Below, piece by piece: positions 49,729 through 59,986 of a stretch of DNA of 64,000 nt (position 1 is its first letter; the number at the start of each line of letters is the position of its first letter). Both the position numbers and the translations under genes were made by a program. Where the stretch lies: assembly GCF_008692785.1 (NCBI RefSeq), contig NZ_VXJV01000006.1, positions 338,754 through 402,753 of the forward strand, in the 5' to 3' direction. The DNA is from Salmonella enterica subsp. diarizonae (GTDB lineage Bacteria > Pseudomonadota > Gammaproteobacteria > Enterobacterales > Enterobacteriaceae). The notes beneath the pieces are model-generated. The model made no database searches. It worked only from the letters and a program-made list of their open reading frames with translations, and had not been told where the DNA came from.

Positions 49729-51495
49729 TTAATAAGTACGAATCTTCGGCGGGAACGCCGGACGCAGTTTCGGTTCCATATTGACGCTTCGGCGCGTCAT
49801 GGATTCCGTTTGCGGTTGATACAGGGTATGACACAACCAGTTGGCATCATCACGCTCCGGGAAATCGAAGCGGCTATGCGCGCCGCGGCTTTCCGTCCGG
49901 AAGTTGGCGGATACGGCAGTGGCGTAGGCGGTTTCCATCAGGTTATCCAGCTCCAGGCACTCAACACGCTGGGTATTAAACTCGCTGGACGTGTCATCCA
50001 GACGGGCGTTTTTCAGACGCTCGCGGATCACTTTCAACTGCTCAAGCCCTTTCGCCATCGCGTCGCCTTCACGGAATACGGAGAAGTTATGCTGCATACA
50101 CTCCTGCAGTGCTTTGCGGATAGCCACCGGATCTTCGCCATTGCGGTTGTTGTTCCAGCGATTCAGGCGCTCCAGAGAACCTTCAACGTCAGACTCGCTG
50201 GCATCGCGCAGCACGCCCTGCTCGGCGATGGATTCCTGTAAATGCAGCCCCGCCGCGCGGCCAAAGACCACCAGATCCAGCAGCGAATTACCGCCCAGAC
50301 GGTTGGCGCCGTGAACCGATACACAGGCGATTTCACCCACCGCGAACAGCCCCGGAATAACCACGTCTTCGCCCTGCTCGTTCACGGTCAGCGCCTGACC
50401 GGTCACTTTAGTCGGAATACCGCCCATCATGTAGTGGCAGGTCGGGATAACCGGAATCGGCTCTTTCACCGGATCGACGTGGGCGAAAGTACGGGACAGC
50501 TCCAGGATACCCGGCAGGCGAGATTCCAGCACCTCTTTACCCAGGTGATCCAGTTTCAGTTTAGCGTGCGGCCCCCACGGACCGTCGCAGCCGCGACCTT
50601 CACGGATTTCGATCATGATGGAACGCGCCACCACGTCACGACCCGCCAGGTCTTTGGCGTTCGGCGCATAACGTTCCATAAAGCGCTCGCCGTGTTTGTT
50701 CAGCAGGTAACCGCCTTCGCCGCGGCAGCCTTCTGTCACCAACACGCCCGCCCCGGCGATACCGGTCGGGTGGAACTGCCACATTTCCATGTCCTGCACC
50801 GGGACACCGGCACGCAGCGCCATACCGACACCGTCACCGGTGTTGATGTGAGCGTTCGTGGTGGACTGGTAGATACGGCCTGCGCCGCCGGTCGCCAGCA
50901 CCGTCGCGCGGGCTTTGAAATACACCACTTCACCGGTTTCGATGCACAGTGCGGTACACCCTACCACCGCGCCATCCTGGTTTTTCACCAGATCCAGCGC
51001 ATACCATTCGGAGAAAATCGTGGTATGGTTTTTCAAATTTTGCTGATAGAGCGTATGTAGCAAGGCGTGACCGGTACGGTCAGCCGCCGCCGCGGTACGT
51101 GCCGCCTGCTCGCCGCCAAAGTTTTTCGACTGGCCGCCGAACGGGCGCTGATAGATACGTCCATCATCAAGACGGGAGAACGGTAGCCCCATGTGCTCCA
51201 GTTCCAGAATCGCTTCCGGACCGGTCTTACACATATATTCGATGGCATCCTGGTCACCAATGTAATCCGACCCTTTTACGGTATCGTACATGTGCCATTC
51301 CCAGTTATCTTCATGGGTATTACCGAGCGCCACGGTGATGCCGCCCTGCGCGGAAACGGTATGCGATCGGGTTGGGAACACTTTAGATAGCAGCGCACAG
51401 GTTTGGCCGCTTTGGGAAATTTGCAGCGCCGCGCGCATACCTGCGCCACCGGCACCAATCACAACAGCATCAAATTCTCTGACTGGCAGTTTCAT
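49729..51495 (-). CDS. sdhA: Succinate dehydrogenase flavoprotein subunit
   Basis: A 588-residue flavoprotein that oxidises succinate to fumarate. FAD-binding [15 protein letters not shown] at the N-terminus, covalent FAD His45 in [12 protein letters not shown], and active-site residues in HMGLPFSR and [11 protein letters not shown] and the catalytic Arg in [18 protein letters not shown] are intact. The start at 51495 overlaps the sdhD stop by one base (TAATG). Confidence 0.97.
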   Translation of the reverse strand: MKLPVREFDAVVIGAGGAGMRAALQISQSGQTCALLSKVFPTRSHTVSAQGGITVALGNTHEDNWEWHMYDTVKGSDYIGDQDAIEYMCKTGPEAILELEHMGLPFSRLDDGRIYQRPFGGQSKNFGGEQAARTAAAADRTGHALLHTLYQQNLKNHTTIFSEWYALDLVKNQDGAVVGCTALCIETGEVVYFKARATVLATGGAGRIYQSTTNAHINTGDGVGMALRAGVPVQDMEMWQFHPTGIAGAGVLVTEGCRGEGGYLLNKHGERFMERYAPNAKDLAGRDVVARSIMIEIREGRGCDGPWGPHAKLKLDHLGKEVLESRLPGILELSRTFAHVDPVKEPIPVIPTCHYMMGGIPTKVTGQALTVNEQGEDVVIPGLFAVGEIACVSVHGANRLGGNSLLDLVVFGRAAGLHLQESIAEQGVLRDASESDVEGSLERLNRWNNNRNGEDPVAIRKALQECMQHNFSVFREGDAMAKGLEQLKVIRERLKNARLDDTSSEFNTQRVECLELDNLMETAYATAVSANFRTESRGAHSRFDFPERDDANWLCHTLYQPQTESMTRRSVNMEPKLRPAFPPKIRTY

Positions 51496-51842
51496 TACAC
51501 ACCCCACACCACAACAAATCCATAGATGACGTAAACCACCAGAGCAACAACGATAACGAGTTGCAGTACCAGGCGCACGGCCAGTGGTTTAACGTAGTCG
51601 GTCAACACCTGCCACATGCCGATCCAGGCATGAATCAAGATGGAAAAAAGCGCCAGCAGGGTGAAGACTTTGGTGAAGGCCGATGAGAAGAAACCGGTCC
51701 AGGCTTCAAAGGTCAGCTCGCCGCTCGTGGCGAAAAAACCCACCATGTAGATGATGTATAACGTCAGAACGATAGCGGTAGCACGGACCAGGATGAAGTC
51801 ATGTACGCCATTGCGTCCTAATGCGGAGGCGTTGCTTACCAT
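51495..51842 (-). CDS. sdhD: Succinate dehydrogenase membrane anchor SdhD
   Basis: A 115-residue protein with three membrane helices that binds heme b (His71 in [11 protein letters not shown]) and quinone (Tyr and Trp region). The start at 51842 ([20 protein letters not shown]) is chosen over longer frames because it matches the E. coli protein. It overlaps the end of sdhC by seven bases. Confidence 0.96.
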   Translation of the reverse strand: MVSNASALGRNGVHDFILVRATAIVLTLYIIYMVGFFATSGELTFEAWTGFFSSAFTKVFTLLALFSILIHAWIGMWQVLTDYVKPLAVRLVLQLVIVVALVVYVIYGFVVVWGV

Positions 51843-52225
51843 ACGAGGACTCCTGCGAGAAGTGAAAGCACGACAGTGATAACAAAAGAGATTTTGGCAG
51901 AGCGTTGACCCGCTTCGAATGTTTCTTCCAGATAGCCAAAATCCATTAACATGTGACGAATTCCAACGATGACGTGATACGCCAGCGCGGTAAGGATGCC
52001 CCACATGATAAATTTAACGATGAAGCCGTCCATGATGTCGGCGGCCTGCTGGAATCCTTCCGGGGAAGAGAGGCTGGTGCCCAGTAGCCACAGTAATATG
52101 CCGACGGCGATGAAAGTAATCACACCGGATACGCGATGGAGAATGGACGCTATCGCTGTGATGGGGAACCGAATCGTTTGTAGATCCAGATTGACAGGTC
52201 TTTGTTTTTTCACATTTCTTATCAT
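51836..52225 (-). CDS. sdhC: Succinate dehydrogenase cytochrome b556 subunit SdhC
   Basis: A 129-residue anchor with three membrane helices. The heme ligand His is in [18 protein letters not shown], and the quinone-site Ser/Arg in [11 protein letters not shown]. The start at 52225 ([16 protein letters not shown]) matches E. coli; a five-codon longer frame is rejected. It is the first gene of the sdh-suc operon, facing away from gltA. Confidence 0.96.
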   Translation of the reverse strand: MIRNVKKQRPVNLDLQTIRFPITAIASILHRVSGVITFIAVGILLWLLGTSLSSPEGFQQAADIMDGFIVKFIMWGILTALAYHVIVGIRHMLMDFGYLEETFEAGQRSAKISFVITVVLSLLAGVLVW

Positions 52226-52979
52226 GAATAACGCCCACATGCTGTTCTTATTATTCCCTTAAGACTTCGGTTACAGAGGTGAATCTACCTGTAGCCAGAA
52301 AGACGACGGGATTTCCTTCCTCCGGTCTGCGTGCGGGTCAGACAGCGTCCTTTCTATAACTGCGCGTCATATAAAACACTGCTTCCAGTAGCTAAAACGA
52401 CACGTTACAACGCTGGGTGGCTCGGGATTGCAGGGTATTCCGGAGACCTGGCGGCAGTATAGGACGTTCACAAAATCATTACAATTAACCTACATATAGT
52501 TTGTCGGGTTTTATCCTGAACAGTGACGCAGGTCACGATAACAACATTTTTTTAATTTTCAATCATCTGATTTGACAAACATTAAACAAAGTTGTTACAA
52601 ACAACACCAGAAAAAGCATATAATGCGTAAAAGTTATGGGGTCACTCTTTCACCTGCGAATAAGTTATGCAACAGTGTGATGATATTGACCCATTCTTTC
52701 AGGACAGTTATTAGTGATAGACAGGTTACATTACTCGGATTGCTACGTTCCTGATTTGCTGCTAATTCGATATTAATCAAGCCGTTACCTGCAAGCGCCC
52801 ATTGCTCTGTACCCAGGTCATCCCCTCTTTCACAGAGCGGCGAGCCAAATAACAAACTGGTAACGGTTGATTGATACATACACAGAATCTTTCATGCACT
52901 AACGACGAGGAAGATGACGTGGAGAAGGCAAGTCTGAGTTCCGGCAGTCTTAAGCAATAAGGCGCTAAGGAGACCGTAA
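52226..52979. other. Divergent promoter region sdhC-gltA
   Basis: About 750 bases between the sdh operon and gltA, which read in opposite directions. Both promoters are known in E. coli to be controlled by ArcA and CRP. I see a likely CRP site AGTGACGCAGGTCACG at 52522-52537 and AT-rich promoter stretches around 52.55-52.65 kb. The gltA leader then runs to a ribosome site AAGGAGACC before 52980. Small ORFs in this region are not convincing. Confidence 0.7.
52522..52537. promoter_or_regulatory. Candidate CRP site in the sdhC-gltA region
   Basis: AGTGACGCAGGTCACG has the TGTGA-N6-TCACA geometry with one mismatch in each half site. It lies about 300 bases before sdhC, on the side expected for CRP activation of sdh. 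Confidence 0.55.
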
Positions 52980-54263
52980 ATGGCTGATACAAAGGCAAAA
53001 ATCACCCTCACGGGTGACACTGCTATTGAACTGGATGTGCTAAAAGGTACACTCGGTCAAGATGTTATTGATATTCGTAGTCTTGGTTCAAAAGGAGTTT
53101 TCACTTTTGACCCTGGTTTCACCTCTACCGCATCCTGCGAATCTAAAATCACCTTCATCGACGGCGACGAAGGCATTTTGTTGCATCGCGGTTTCCCGAT
53201 TGACCAGCTTGCTACCGATTCCAACTATCTGGAAGTCTGTTACATCCTGCTGTATGGCGAAAAACCGACGCAGGAGGAGTATGACGAGTTCAGAACGACA
53301 GTCACACGCCATACGATGATCCATGAGCAAATCACTCGCCTGTTCCACGCCTTCCGTCGCGACTCACATCCGATGGCGGTGATGTGTGGGATCACTGGCG
53401 CGCTGGCGGCGTTCTACCACGACTCGCTGGATGTGAACAATCCGCGCCACCGTGAAATCGCGGCGTTCCGCCTGCTGTCCAAAATGCCGACCATGGCGGC
53501 GATGTGTTACAAATATTCAATCGGTCAGCCGTTTGTTTATCCGCGCAACGACCTGTCCTACGCCGGTAACTTCCTGAACATGATGTTCTCCACGCCGTGT
53601 GAAACCTATGAAGTGAATCCGGTACTGGAACGCGCGATGGATCGTATTCTGATCCTGCACGCTGACCATGAGCAGAATGCCTCTACGTCAACAGTACGTA
53701 CCGCAGGCTCAAGCGGCGCCAACCCGTTCGCCTGTATTGCCGCCGGGATCGCCTCCCTGTGGGGACCCGCGCACGGCGGCGCAAACGAAGCTGCGCTGAA
53801 AATGCTGGAAGAAATCAGCTCTGTTAAACACATTCCGGAATTTGTTCGTCGTGCGAAAGACAAAAATGATTCTTTCCGCCTGATGGGCTTCGGTCATCGT
53901 GTTTACAAAAACTACGATCCACGCGCCACCGTGATGCGTGAAACCTGCCACGAAGTGCTGAAAGAACTGGGTACGAAAGACGATCTGCTGGAAGTGGCCA
54001 TGGAGCTTGAGCACATTGCACTGAATGACCCATACTTTATCGAGAAAAAACTGTACCCGAACGTAGACTTCTACTCCGGTATCATTCTCAAAGCGATGGG
54101 CATTCCATCTTCAATGTTTACCGTGATCTTCGCGATGGCGCGTACCGTCGGCTGGATAGCCCACTGGAATGAAATGCACAGCGAAGGCATGAAAATCGCT
54201 CGTCCTCGTCAGCTTTACACCGGCTACGATAAACGCGATTTTAAATCGGTGCTGAAGCGTTAA
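52980..54263 (+). CDS. gltA: Citrate synthase (type II)
   Basis: A 427-residue hexameric, NADH-sensitive citrate synthase. Catalytic histidines are in [15 protein letters not shown] (His264 region) and [14 protein letters not shown] (His305 region), with the catalytic Asp in NVDFYSGI (Asp362 region). It condenses acetyl-CoA and oxaloacetate at the entry to the TCA cycle. It stands alone with its own long leader, and a REP-like hairpin follows the stop. Confidence 0.97.
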   Translation: MADTKAKITLTGDTAIELDVLKGTLGQDVIDIRSLGSKGVFTFDPGFTSTASCESKITFIDGDEGILLHRGFPIDQLATDSNYLEVCYILLYGEKPTQEEYDEFRTTVTRHTMIHEQITRLFHAFRRDSHPMAVMCGITGALAAFYHDSLDVNNPRHREIAAFRLLSKMPTMAAMCYKYSIGQPFVYPRNDLSYAGNFLNMMFSTPCETYEVNPVLERAMDRILILHADHEQNASTSTVRTAGSSGANPFACIAAGIASLWGPAHGGANEAALKMLEEISSVKHIPEFVRRAKDKNDSFRLMGFGHRVYKNYDPRATVMRETCHEVLKELGTKDDLLEVAMELEHIALNDPYFIEKKLYPNVDFYSGIILKAMGIPSSMFTVIFAMARTVGWIAHWNEMHSEGMKIARPRQLYTGYDKRDFKSVLKR

Positions 54264-54270
54264 TTGACAA

Positions 54271-54312
54271 CCGGATGGCGACAACCATCGCCATCCGGTA
54301 CATTTTTCCTTT
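54271..54312 (+). terminator. REP-like hairpin and T run after gltA
   Basis: CCGGATGGCG and CGCCATCCGG form a 10-bp stem, followed by TACATTTTTCCTTTTTT. It is a REP unit that probably also serves as the gltA terminator. Confidence 0.75.
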
Positions 54313-54397
54313 TTTCTTATCCTCATTATTTTATTCTTATCCCGTTACTCTCTATGATTAATTAAGGTTTCGCTAAATATCATTCAGGGAGCATGGA

Positions 54398-55444
54398 ATG
54401 CCGATTTTGCAGTGGTTTTTGTTGTTCCTGTTATCGCTGCTTATTTCCCTTATTTTTCTCTGGCTGCACCTTCCAGCGGCGATGCTGCTCGGTCCAATGA
54501 TTGCGGGTATCGTGTTGAGTTTGCGAGGTAGTTCGCTACAACTTCCGCGCGGTATTTTTCTTGCCGCGCAGGCGATTCTCGGTTGTATGATCGCCCAAAA
54601 TCTAACCGGTTCGATATTGACCACCCTCGCCCTCTACTGGCCGGTCGTGCTTCTGGTGTTGCTGGTGACGCTGCTTTCCAGCGCGATAGTCGGCTGGCTG
54701 CTGGTACGTTACAGTTTGCTGCCCGGCAATACCGGCGCATGGGGGTCTTCGCCGGGCGGCGCGGCGGCAATGGTAGCGATGGCGCAAGATTACGGGGCGG
54801 ATATCCGCCTGGTGGCGTTTATGCAGTATCTGCGGGTACTGTTTGTCGCTGGCGCGGCGGTGCTGGTGACACGCCTGATACTCGGCGACAGCGCGGCAGC
54901 GGTCAGCCAACAGTTGGTCTGGTTTCCGCCGCTTAGCGGTAATTTATTGACGACGCTGCTGTTAGCGATCGTGGCGGGCATTGCCGGTCGCCTGATGCGT
55001 ATCCCTTCCGGCACGATGCTGCTCCCCATGCTGGCAGGCGCGCTTCTCCATTCGCACGGCATCATTGAGATTGAATTACCCGAATGGCTGCTGGCCGTGG
55101 CCTATATGGCGATTGGCTGGCGTATCGGGCTGGGCTTCGACAGACAGGTATTTTTTATGGCGCTGCGGCCATTGCCGCAAATCTTATTTTCAATTTTCGT
55201 GCTGATGGCGATTTGCGCCGCAATGGCGTGGGGAATGGCTCACTACATGCAGATTGATTTTATGACGGCTTATCTCGCCACCAGTCCCGGTGGTCTGGAT
55301 ACAGTTGCCGCGATCGCGGCCGGAAGCAGCGCCGATATGGCGTTAATCATGGCAATGCAAATCCTACGGCTGTTCAGCATTCTGTTAACTGGACCAGCAG
55401 TGGCCCGTTTTATTTCAACCTATGCGCCAAAACAACCTTTGTAG
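54398..55444 (+). CDS. abrB: AbrB-family membrane protein
   Basis: A 348-residue integral membrane protein with about ten hydrophobic segments and two similar halves with AbrB-duplication motifs: SSPGGAAAMVAMAQDYGAD (first half) and TSPGGLDTVAAIAAGSSADMALI (second half). The conserved small-residue motifs suggest a transporter or channel. E. coli AbrB (formerly AidA/YbgM-like) is annotated as a putative regulator of aidB, but direct evidence of function is thin. The gene order gltA-abrB-nei is conserved. Confidence 0.85.
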   Translation: MPILQWFLLFLLSLLISLIFLWLHLPAAMLLGPMIAGIVLSLRGSSLQLPRGIFLAAQAILGCMIAQNLTGSILTTLALYWPVVLLVLLVTLLSSAIVGWLLVRYSLLPGNTGAWGSSPGGAAAMVAMAQDYGADIRLVAFMQYLRVLFVAGAAVLVTRLILGDSAAAVSQQLVWFPPLSGNLLTTLLLAIVAGIAGRLMRIPSGTMLLPMLAGALLHSHGIIEIELPEWLLAVAYMAIGWRIGLGFDRQVFFMALRPLPQILFSIFVLMAICAAMAWGMAHYMQIDFMTAYLATSPGGLDTVAAIAAGSSADMALIMAMQILRLFSILLTGPAVARFISTYAPKQPL

Positions 55445-55490
55445 GCCCGATAAGCGTAGCGCCACCAGGCAATAGCCGCCCGCCGATGGC
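55443..55490. repeat. REP element
   Basis: TAGGCCCGATAAGCGTAGCG, CACCAGGCAA and CCGATGGCGG give REP-like inverted units between the converging abrB and nei genes. Confidence 0.7.
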
Positions 55491-55498
55491 GGTTCCGA

Positions 55499-56290
55499 CT
55501 ATTTCTGGCAATGTGGGCACCAGTAAAACGGGCGTGAGGAAAGCGTTGTCTTTTCGATAATGCCGCCGCACCGCTCGCACACTTCGCCGTCCCGGTGGAA
55601 AACCTTAAAGCGAAACAGCGCGCCATGATGCTTGTTTTCATCCGCCTGGCCGCGAGTAGCGTAGGAAAGACGCGGAATATCCAACAGCGCGTGAGATAGC
55701 GCGTTCAGTTGCGCCTCGCTGAGATCTCTCGCTTTATGCTGTCCGGTTAACCCTATCTGCCAGAGGATTTCAACGCGCAGATAATTCCCCAGTCCCGCCA
55801 GAAAGGCCTGATCCAGCAACAGCCCGGAGAATTGTCGGTTGCGAAAACGCGGCGACAGCAATCGAGCTTTAACCTCTTCCGGGGTAAGACGCGCGTCCAG
55901 CACATCCGGACCGACTCGCTGTAAAAAAGGGTGCGTCGTGAGCTGCTCTGCTGTCAGCATTTCGATATCAGACGCGCTGTAAAGCAGAATAGTTTTATCC
56001 GCCGTCTGTAGCCTGACGCGTAATATACGCGTGGTCTGCGGTATTTCACCGGTGTCGATCACCCGCCATACGCCATAGAGTTGGTTGTGGCTGTAGAGCG
56101 TCAGGCCATTTGAAAAGTGGGTCAATAACGCTTTTCCCCGCGTTTCTATCCGGGTAACAATTTGACCGGTAAGCTGCGATTCATACGGTTTTAACTGCGC
56201 AAAGGCAAACCAGACATCGGTTAAGGTTTTGCCTTTGATTGCCGCCTCCAGATTATCCGCCGCACGACGAATTTCCGGGCCTTCAGGCAT
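55499..56290 (-). CDS. nei: Endonuclease VIII
   Basis: A 263-residue DNA glycosylase/AP lyase for oxidised pyrimidines. The N-terminal [11 protein letters not shown] supplies catalytic Pro2 and Glu3. Lys53 is in RGKALLTHF, the helix-two-turn-helix is in [14 protein letters not shown], and a C-terminal zinc finger has CERCGG and CPHCQ. The length matches the family. It marks the end of the conserved backbone; everything to its right is accessory. Confidence 0.96.
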   Translation of the reverse strand: MPEGPEIRRAADNLEAAIKGKTLTDVWFAFAQLKPYESQLTGQIVTRIETRGKALLTHFSNGLTLYSHNQLYGVWRVIDTGEIPQTTRILRVRLQTADKTILLYSASDIEMLTAEQLTTHPFLQRVGPDVLDARLTPEEVKARLLSPRFRNRQFSGLLLDQAFLAGLGNYLRVEILWQIGLTGQHKARDLSEAQLNALSHALLDIPRLSYATRGQADENKHHGALFRFKVFHRDGEVCERCGGIIEKTTLSSRPFYWCPHCQK

Positions 56291-56579
56291 GATAATATCC
56301 TTTATTAACAGATAATTAATGGACTACACCGCCTCTGCGCAACCATAGACATAACAATCAATTGCTGCCTCTGTCGGTCTGGAATACACATCGAACGCCA
56401 TAATGAACATCCACAGCGGATGGACAAACAGGCGGCGGCATCCAGTGATAATAACATTATCACGGCACGAGACCACTTCCCCGTCAGGGTTAACGTGATC
56501 GCGCCGGGGGATAGTCGACTCTGCCCTTGTCGGGTGAGCGCCCAATAATCATTATCTACCTTCCGGAATTAAATGACGC
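56291..56579. other. Spacer between nei and the polysaccharide locus
   Basis: About 290 bases. A 73-codon TTG-initiated frame (56324-56545, minus) is present but has no recognisable features or ribosome site. GC content is higher than in the locus to the right, so the boundary of the acquired segment probably falls near 56.55-56.6 kb. I see no integrase, tRNA or direct repeat. Confidence 0.5.
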
Positions 56580-57416
56580 TTAGTTATATTTTACCCAAAA
56601 TTTTTTCCTGTTGATCCTTTTAAAGCCTTCTTTCCAATAACTGGCATTCAACTCTTTGATATAATTTTCTCCGGGAAAAAGTTTATCCTTTAAAGGCAGT
56701 TTTTTGGCTAGCACAATTCTTTCTGCATTAGATCCTGCGGACTCTGAATGCGTGAGGGAAGATAAGGCGTCCAGTTGAGCGCTTGAGGGTCTGGCTATCA
56801 ATTCAAAAAAAGGCTCTGACAATACAACGCTATTAAGTGCTGCATAATTTCCTTTTTGTATGAACGGTTTTACATACTCAAAAAAAGAAATACACTCACC
56901 AAAAGACTGAGTAGTCATGACACATATTCAGGGGTCCAGGAGTCGTCATCATCTATAAAACATAAATAATTAGATTTAGACATCTTAATAGCATTAAAGA
57001 TACACTTTTTGTCGTAAATAATATTGTATTTACTTGCTAACTCTTTTAGAAAAAATCATCTATATGGCGAGACACCTCCTTCCTCATACAGAAGATGACG
57101 ATTTTTTTTGAACACCTTGTCATTAATGGATTTCAAAATTCTAATTAATAGACGAGTATGACCAAGTTTATGTCTGACAATAACCAAAAGACGCTTTCCA
57201 TATTCTAATTTCGCGTCTCACGGCTTATATAGATTAACACTTTATTAATGAATGCTGAAATTGGATAAGGATTATGATATTTTAGCGGACTAATAACAAA
57301 TGAGACCTTGACAATGGAACCATGCTTCAGAATACTATTTTCATCATCATATAATTTAAAATATCGGTATAATCCCCATCAGAATAACTTACACCACAAT
57401 TAATATTTATCTTCAT
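56580..57416 (-). pseudogene. Frameshifted gene of the polysaccharide locus, GT-A glycosyltransferase-like
   Basis: Reading the minus strand from the ATG at 57416 (MKININCGVSYSDGDYTDIL), which overlaps the end of the GlfT2-like gene, coding continues only by changing frame several times. Breaks lie near 57328, 57206, 57057 and 56916. Segments are KHGSIVKVSFVISPLKYHN, then GKRLLVIVRHKLGHTRLL, then KELASKYNIIYDKKCIFNA with LCFIDDDDSWTPEYV. The last part is an intact 112-codon frame (56580-56918). The aspartate cluster FIDDDDSW resembles a GT-A metal site. The total would be about 275 residues, so this looks like a decayed glycosyltransferase-like gene. Its 5' overlap suggests it was once the last gene of the same operon. 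Confidence 0.75.
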
Positions 57417-59178
57417 ATTTTTTATTGAATTTTTTATACCAGAAAAGTTTTGAAGTAAGATAGGGCAAACTATTTTTCATCTCTTTTTTTGCAGATTTAA
57501 ACCGATAAAAGTTTTTTACTGCCGTAAACAAGCCATCTATAACAACACTAAAAAACTCAATTTTTGAGTGAGTAAGTTTTAACAACTTGCCATTTTCAAT
57601 ATTTAGATGATAGATAGTAGTTCTTCGAAATGAATACTTCGTAGGGTGATAATGACGATAATCAACCACAATTGGTTTTTTAATTAAAAAGAAAGCTGGA
57701 ATTAAGTGTCCATTAAGAGTTATGCATCTAAAAATTTTATGGATGATTTTTTCTTTGCCTGAACATGGGTAATCAACACTACCATTAACAATATCAATAT
57801 TTTCTAAATTGAACTTTTCATTATGAGTTATCGCATTAATTCTTTTTCTTATTTCCAGAAGATCTGCATTACCTTCCCAAAAATCCCGCCCAGAAAGACA
57901 GTCTTTATATGACATAATCATTGCTCTGGCAACTTCATAGCGACATGAAAAACTCGCAAGAAAGACTTCCCTTATAAAGAAAACACTTAATAATAGTGCA
58001 GCAAACTTTCTTTTACTAATTAATGCAGGTACAGCAACAGTCCTGAAGTTCAAATAGCTATTTAGAACCGATATTTTTCTTTCAAAATCCATTTGCCACG
58101 AAGCCACACCATTAAGAGTGACAATATTATGTTTTTTATGCATATATCCAAATAGCAAGTCATCACCACGAACAAAGAAAGGGAATGAATAATATTCAAT
58201 GGCGTTAATATTAAAGGCAAAAAACCACCATCCACCGTACCCTATTTTATTTTCATTATCAAAACAATCTAAAGCGTTTATCTCGCGAGCATCCAAATAA
58301 TGTTTATCTGGATAATGTAAAAAGTCTTTATGCCATATAGCACCAGATTCATGTATGATTGCTGGGTTATCCTCAAAAAGCATACAGCCAGTAACAACTG
58401 TATTTTTATCTTTAGCCATCAGTAAAAAAGCATGAGTTCGACAAATTGATTCAATTTCACATGAGCCGTCATCATCCATAAATATGACATATTTGACATC
58501 TTTTATTTTCTCTGCTTCTATCAAACCTCTCATAAACCCACCTGACCCACCGAGATTTTCATTATTGATAACCATAATACCGTTTCCTGACGGGTGATTA
58601 ATCGCCTCTCCATTATTAACCACAATCAATTTAAAACGGTCTTTAAATTCATCCTGAGTTAAGAGTGTTTTATCAATTCTATTGATTGTTTTAGTAACAG
58701 CCTCTATTCTATTATAGGTTGTTATAACTAAAGCCATAGATGATTTACTAACACGGTCTTTAGTTAGAAATTCGAATCCATTTAAAATAGAGTCTTCATC
58801 AGATTGCCAATCCACATAGATATACCCAAAATTTATTTTTGATATATCTATTTCAATTTCATCGCCGATATTAGATGATGATTTGAAATTAACTTGCTTT
58901 AATACTCTAATGACACCATTCTCTTTATGCTTTACGGTTATAGTTCCGCATCCAGTTATCCTGGCCCGCAAAAAAAGAGAGGTTAAAGTTGTGTATTTTT
59001 TCCATTTCTTAATCGAAAATGCATTATAAAATGTATCAAAACACGCAACCCTGTGACGTGGAACAAACAAATCATATGACGTATAGTTATATTTTCCACC
59101 ATAGCATCTAAAATAAAGTTCTTCTTCCGCACATACATCAATTTTTGGTAAAATTATTTTTTGAAGTAAAAAATACAT
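57400..59178 (-). CDS. GlfT2-like galactofuranosyltransferase (GT2 family)
   Basis: A 592-residue protein. The N-terminal 150 residues are beta-rich (NFGYIYVDWQSDED at its end). A GT-A catalytic domain follows from about residue 147 (MALVITTYNRIEAVTKTINRI), with ENLGGSGGFMRGL, the metal motif in IFMDDDGSCEIES, GYGGWWFFAFN and FFVRGDDLLFGYMHKKH, then a helical C-terminus. This layout, and the DDD and GDD motifs, recall mycobacterial GlfT2 and bacterial galactan synthases. With glf in the same cluster a galactofuranose transferase is likely. Low GC and start at 59178 with no overlapping neighbours upstream. Confidence 0.78.
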   Translation of the reverse strand: MYFLLQKIILPKIDVCAEEELYFRCYGGKYNYTSYDLFVPRHRVACFDTFYNAFSIKKWKKYTTLTSLFLRARITGCGTITVKHKENGVIRVLKQVNFKSSSNIGDEIEIDISKINFGYIYVDWQSDEDSILNGFEFLTKDRVSKSSMALVITTYNRIEAVTKTINRIDKTLLTQDEFKDRFKLIVVNNGEAINHPSGNGIMVINNENLGGSGGFMRGLIEAEKIKDVKYVIFMDDDGSCEIESICRTHAFLLMAKDKNTVVTGCMLFEDNPAIIHESGAIWHKDFLHYPDKHYLDAREINALDCFDNENKIGYGGWWFFAFNINAIEYYSFPFFVRGDDLLFGYMHKKHNIVTLNGVASWQMDFERKISVLNSYLNFRTVAVPALISKRKFAALLLSVFFIREVFLASFSCRYEVARAMIMSYKDCLSGRDFWEGNADLLEIRKRINAITHNEKFNLENIDIVNGSVDYPCSGKEKIIHKIFRCITLNGHLIPAFFLIKKPIVVDYRHYHPTKYSFRRTTIYHLNIENGKLLKLTHSKIEFFSVVIDGLFTAVKNFYRFKSAKKEMKNSLPYLTSKLFWYKKFNKKYEDKY

Positions 59179-59272
59179 AACTAACCTATAAATTTAAATT
59201 ATCCGGGATAACGCTATTATAAAATCGTAAAATTACTTACCGCGTAGCGATATAAATACTATAATAAGAATA

Positions 59273-59983
59273 TTAAAATCCACCTTTGCTAACTATCTCA
59301 CCGTGCTCAAGCCTGATGAATTTATTACATACAGATTTAGCCAGTTCATCATCGTGAGTGGCCATTACCATAATGCCCGCTTTAGAAATAAAGCTATTTA
59401 ATCTCATTTCTGCTTTTCTTTTAAAATCGCTATCACCCACGCTCATCCATTCATCCATCAGTAAAATTTCAGGATTAATTGCAGTGGAAATAGAAAAACC
59501 AAGCCTCAGAATCATACCACTAGAATATGTTCTAACGGGGATTTTAATAAAATCACCTAACTCGCTGAACTCGATAACATCTTCTGTAATATTTTTTATT
59601 TCATTTTTTGACAGACCGAGAAATAGTCCCCTCAGCTTTATATTTTCCAGGCCGGTAAGCTCACCATCCATTCCCATCATGGGATCAATGAGGCTGGTGA
59701 CCCGGCCGATACATTCATACTTCCCTGAAGTTGGTTTATAGGCCCCTGCAAGTACTCTCAGAAGAGTTGTTTTGCCCGAACCATTGTGTCCGATAAGCGC
59801 AAGACGATTACCTTCAGTAAGCGTAAAATCAATTTTTTTTAATGCCTCTACTTCAATAATCCCGGTATTCGATGAGCCAATTCGTCCACCTGAAGCAGCC
59901 TGTAGAAAAGTTTTTTTAAATGAACGGTGGCTGGAGTTAAATATGGGGAGTATTACGCCAACATTTTTGCAAGAGATTTTCAT
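59273..59983 (-). CDS. wzt: Polysaccharide ABC exporter ATPase (Wzt-like)
   Basis: A 236-residue ATPase with Walker A LIGHNGSGKTTLLR, signature RTYSSGMILRLGFS and Walker B PEILLMDEWMSVGD, as in O-antigen exporters. It ends after the nucleotide-binding domain, with none of the C-terminal carbohydrate-binding domain that recognises capped chains in E. coli O8/O9a. This short form is seen with Klebsiella D-galactan I. Four bases after wzm-like stop. It exports lipid-linked polysaccharide across the inner membrane. Confidence 0.9.
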   Translation of the reverse strand: MKISCKNVGVILPIFNSSHRSFKKTFLQAASGGRIGSSNTGIIEVEALKKIDFTLTEGNRLALIGHNGSGKTTLLRVLAGAYKPTSGKYECIGRVTSLIDPMMGMDGELTGLENIKLRGLFLGLSKNEIKNITEDVIEFSELGDFIKIPVRTYSSGMILRLGFSISTAINPEILLMDEWMSVGDSDFKRKAEMRLNSFISKAGIMVMATHDDELAKSVCNKFIRLEHGEIVSKGGF

Positions 59984-59986
59984 TAA

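Noticed and set aside
56324..56545. 73-codon minus-strand frame between nei and the glycan locus
   Set aside because: TTG start, no ribosome site, no recognisable domain, and alternative frames are also open; not enough to call a gene.
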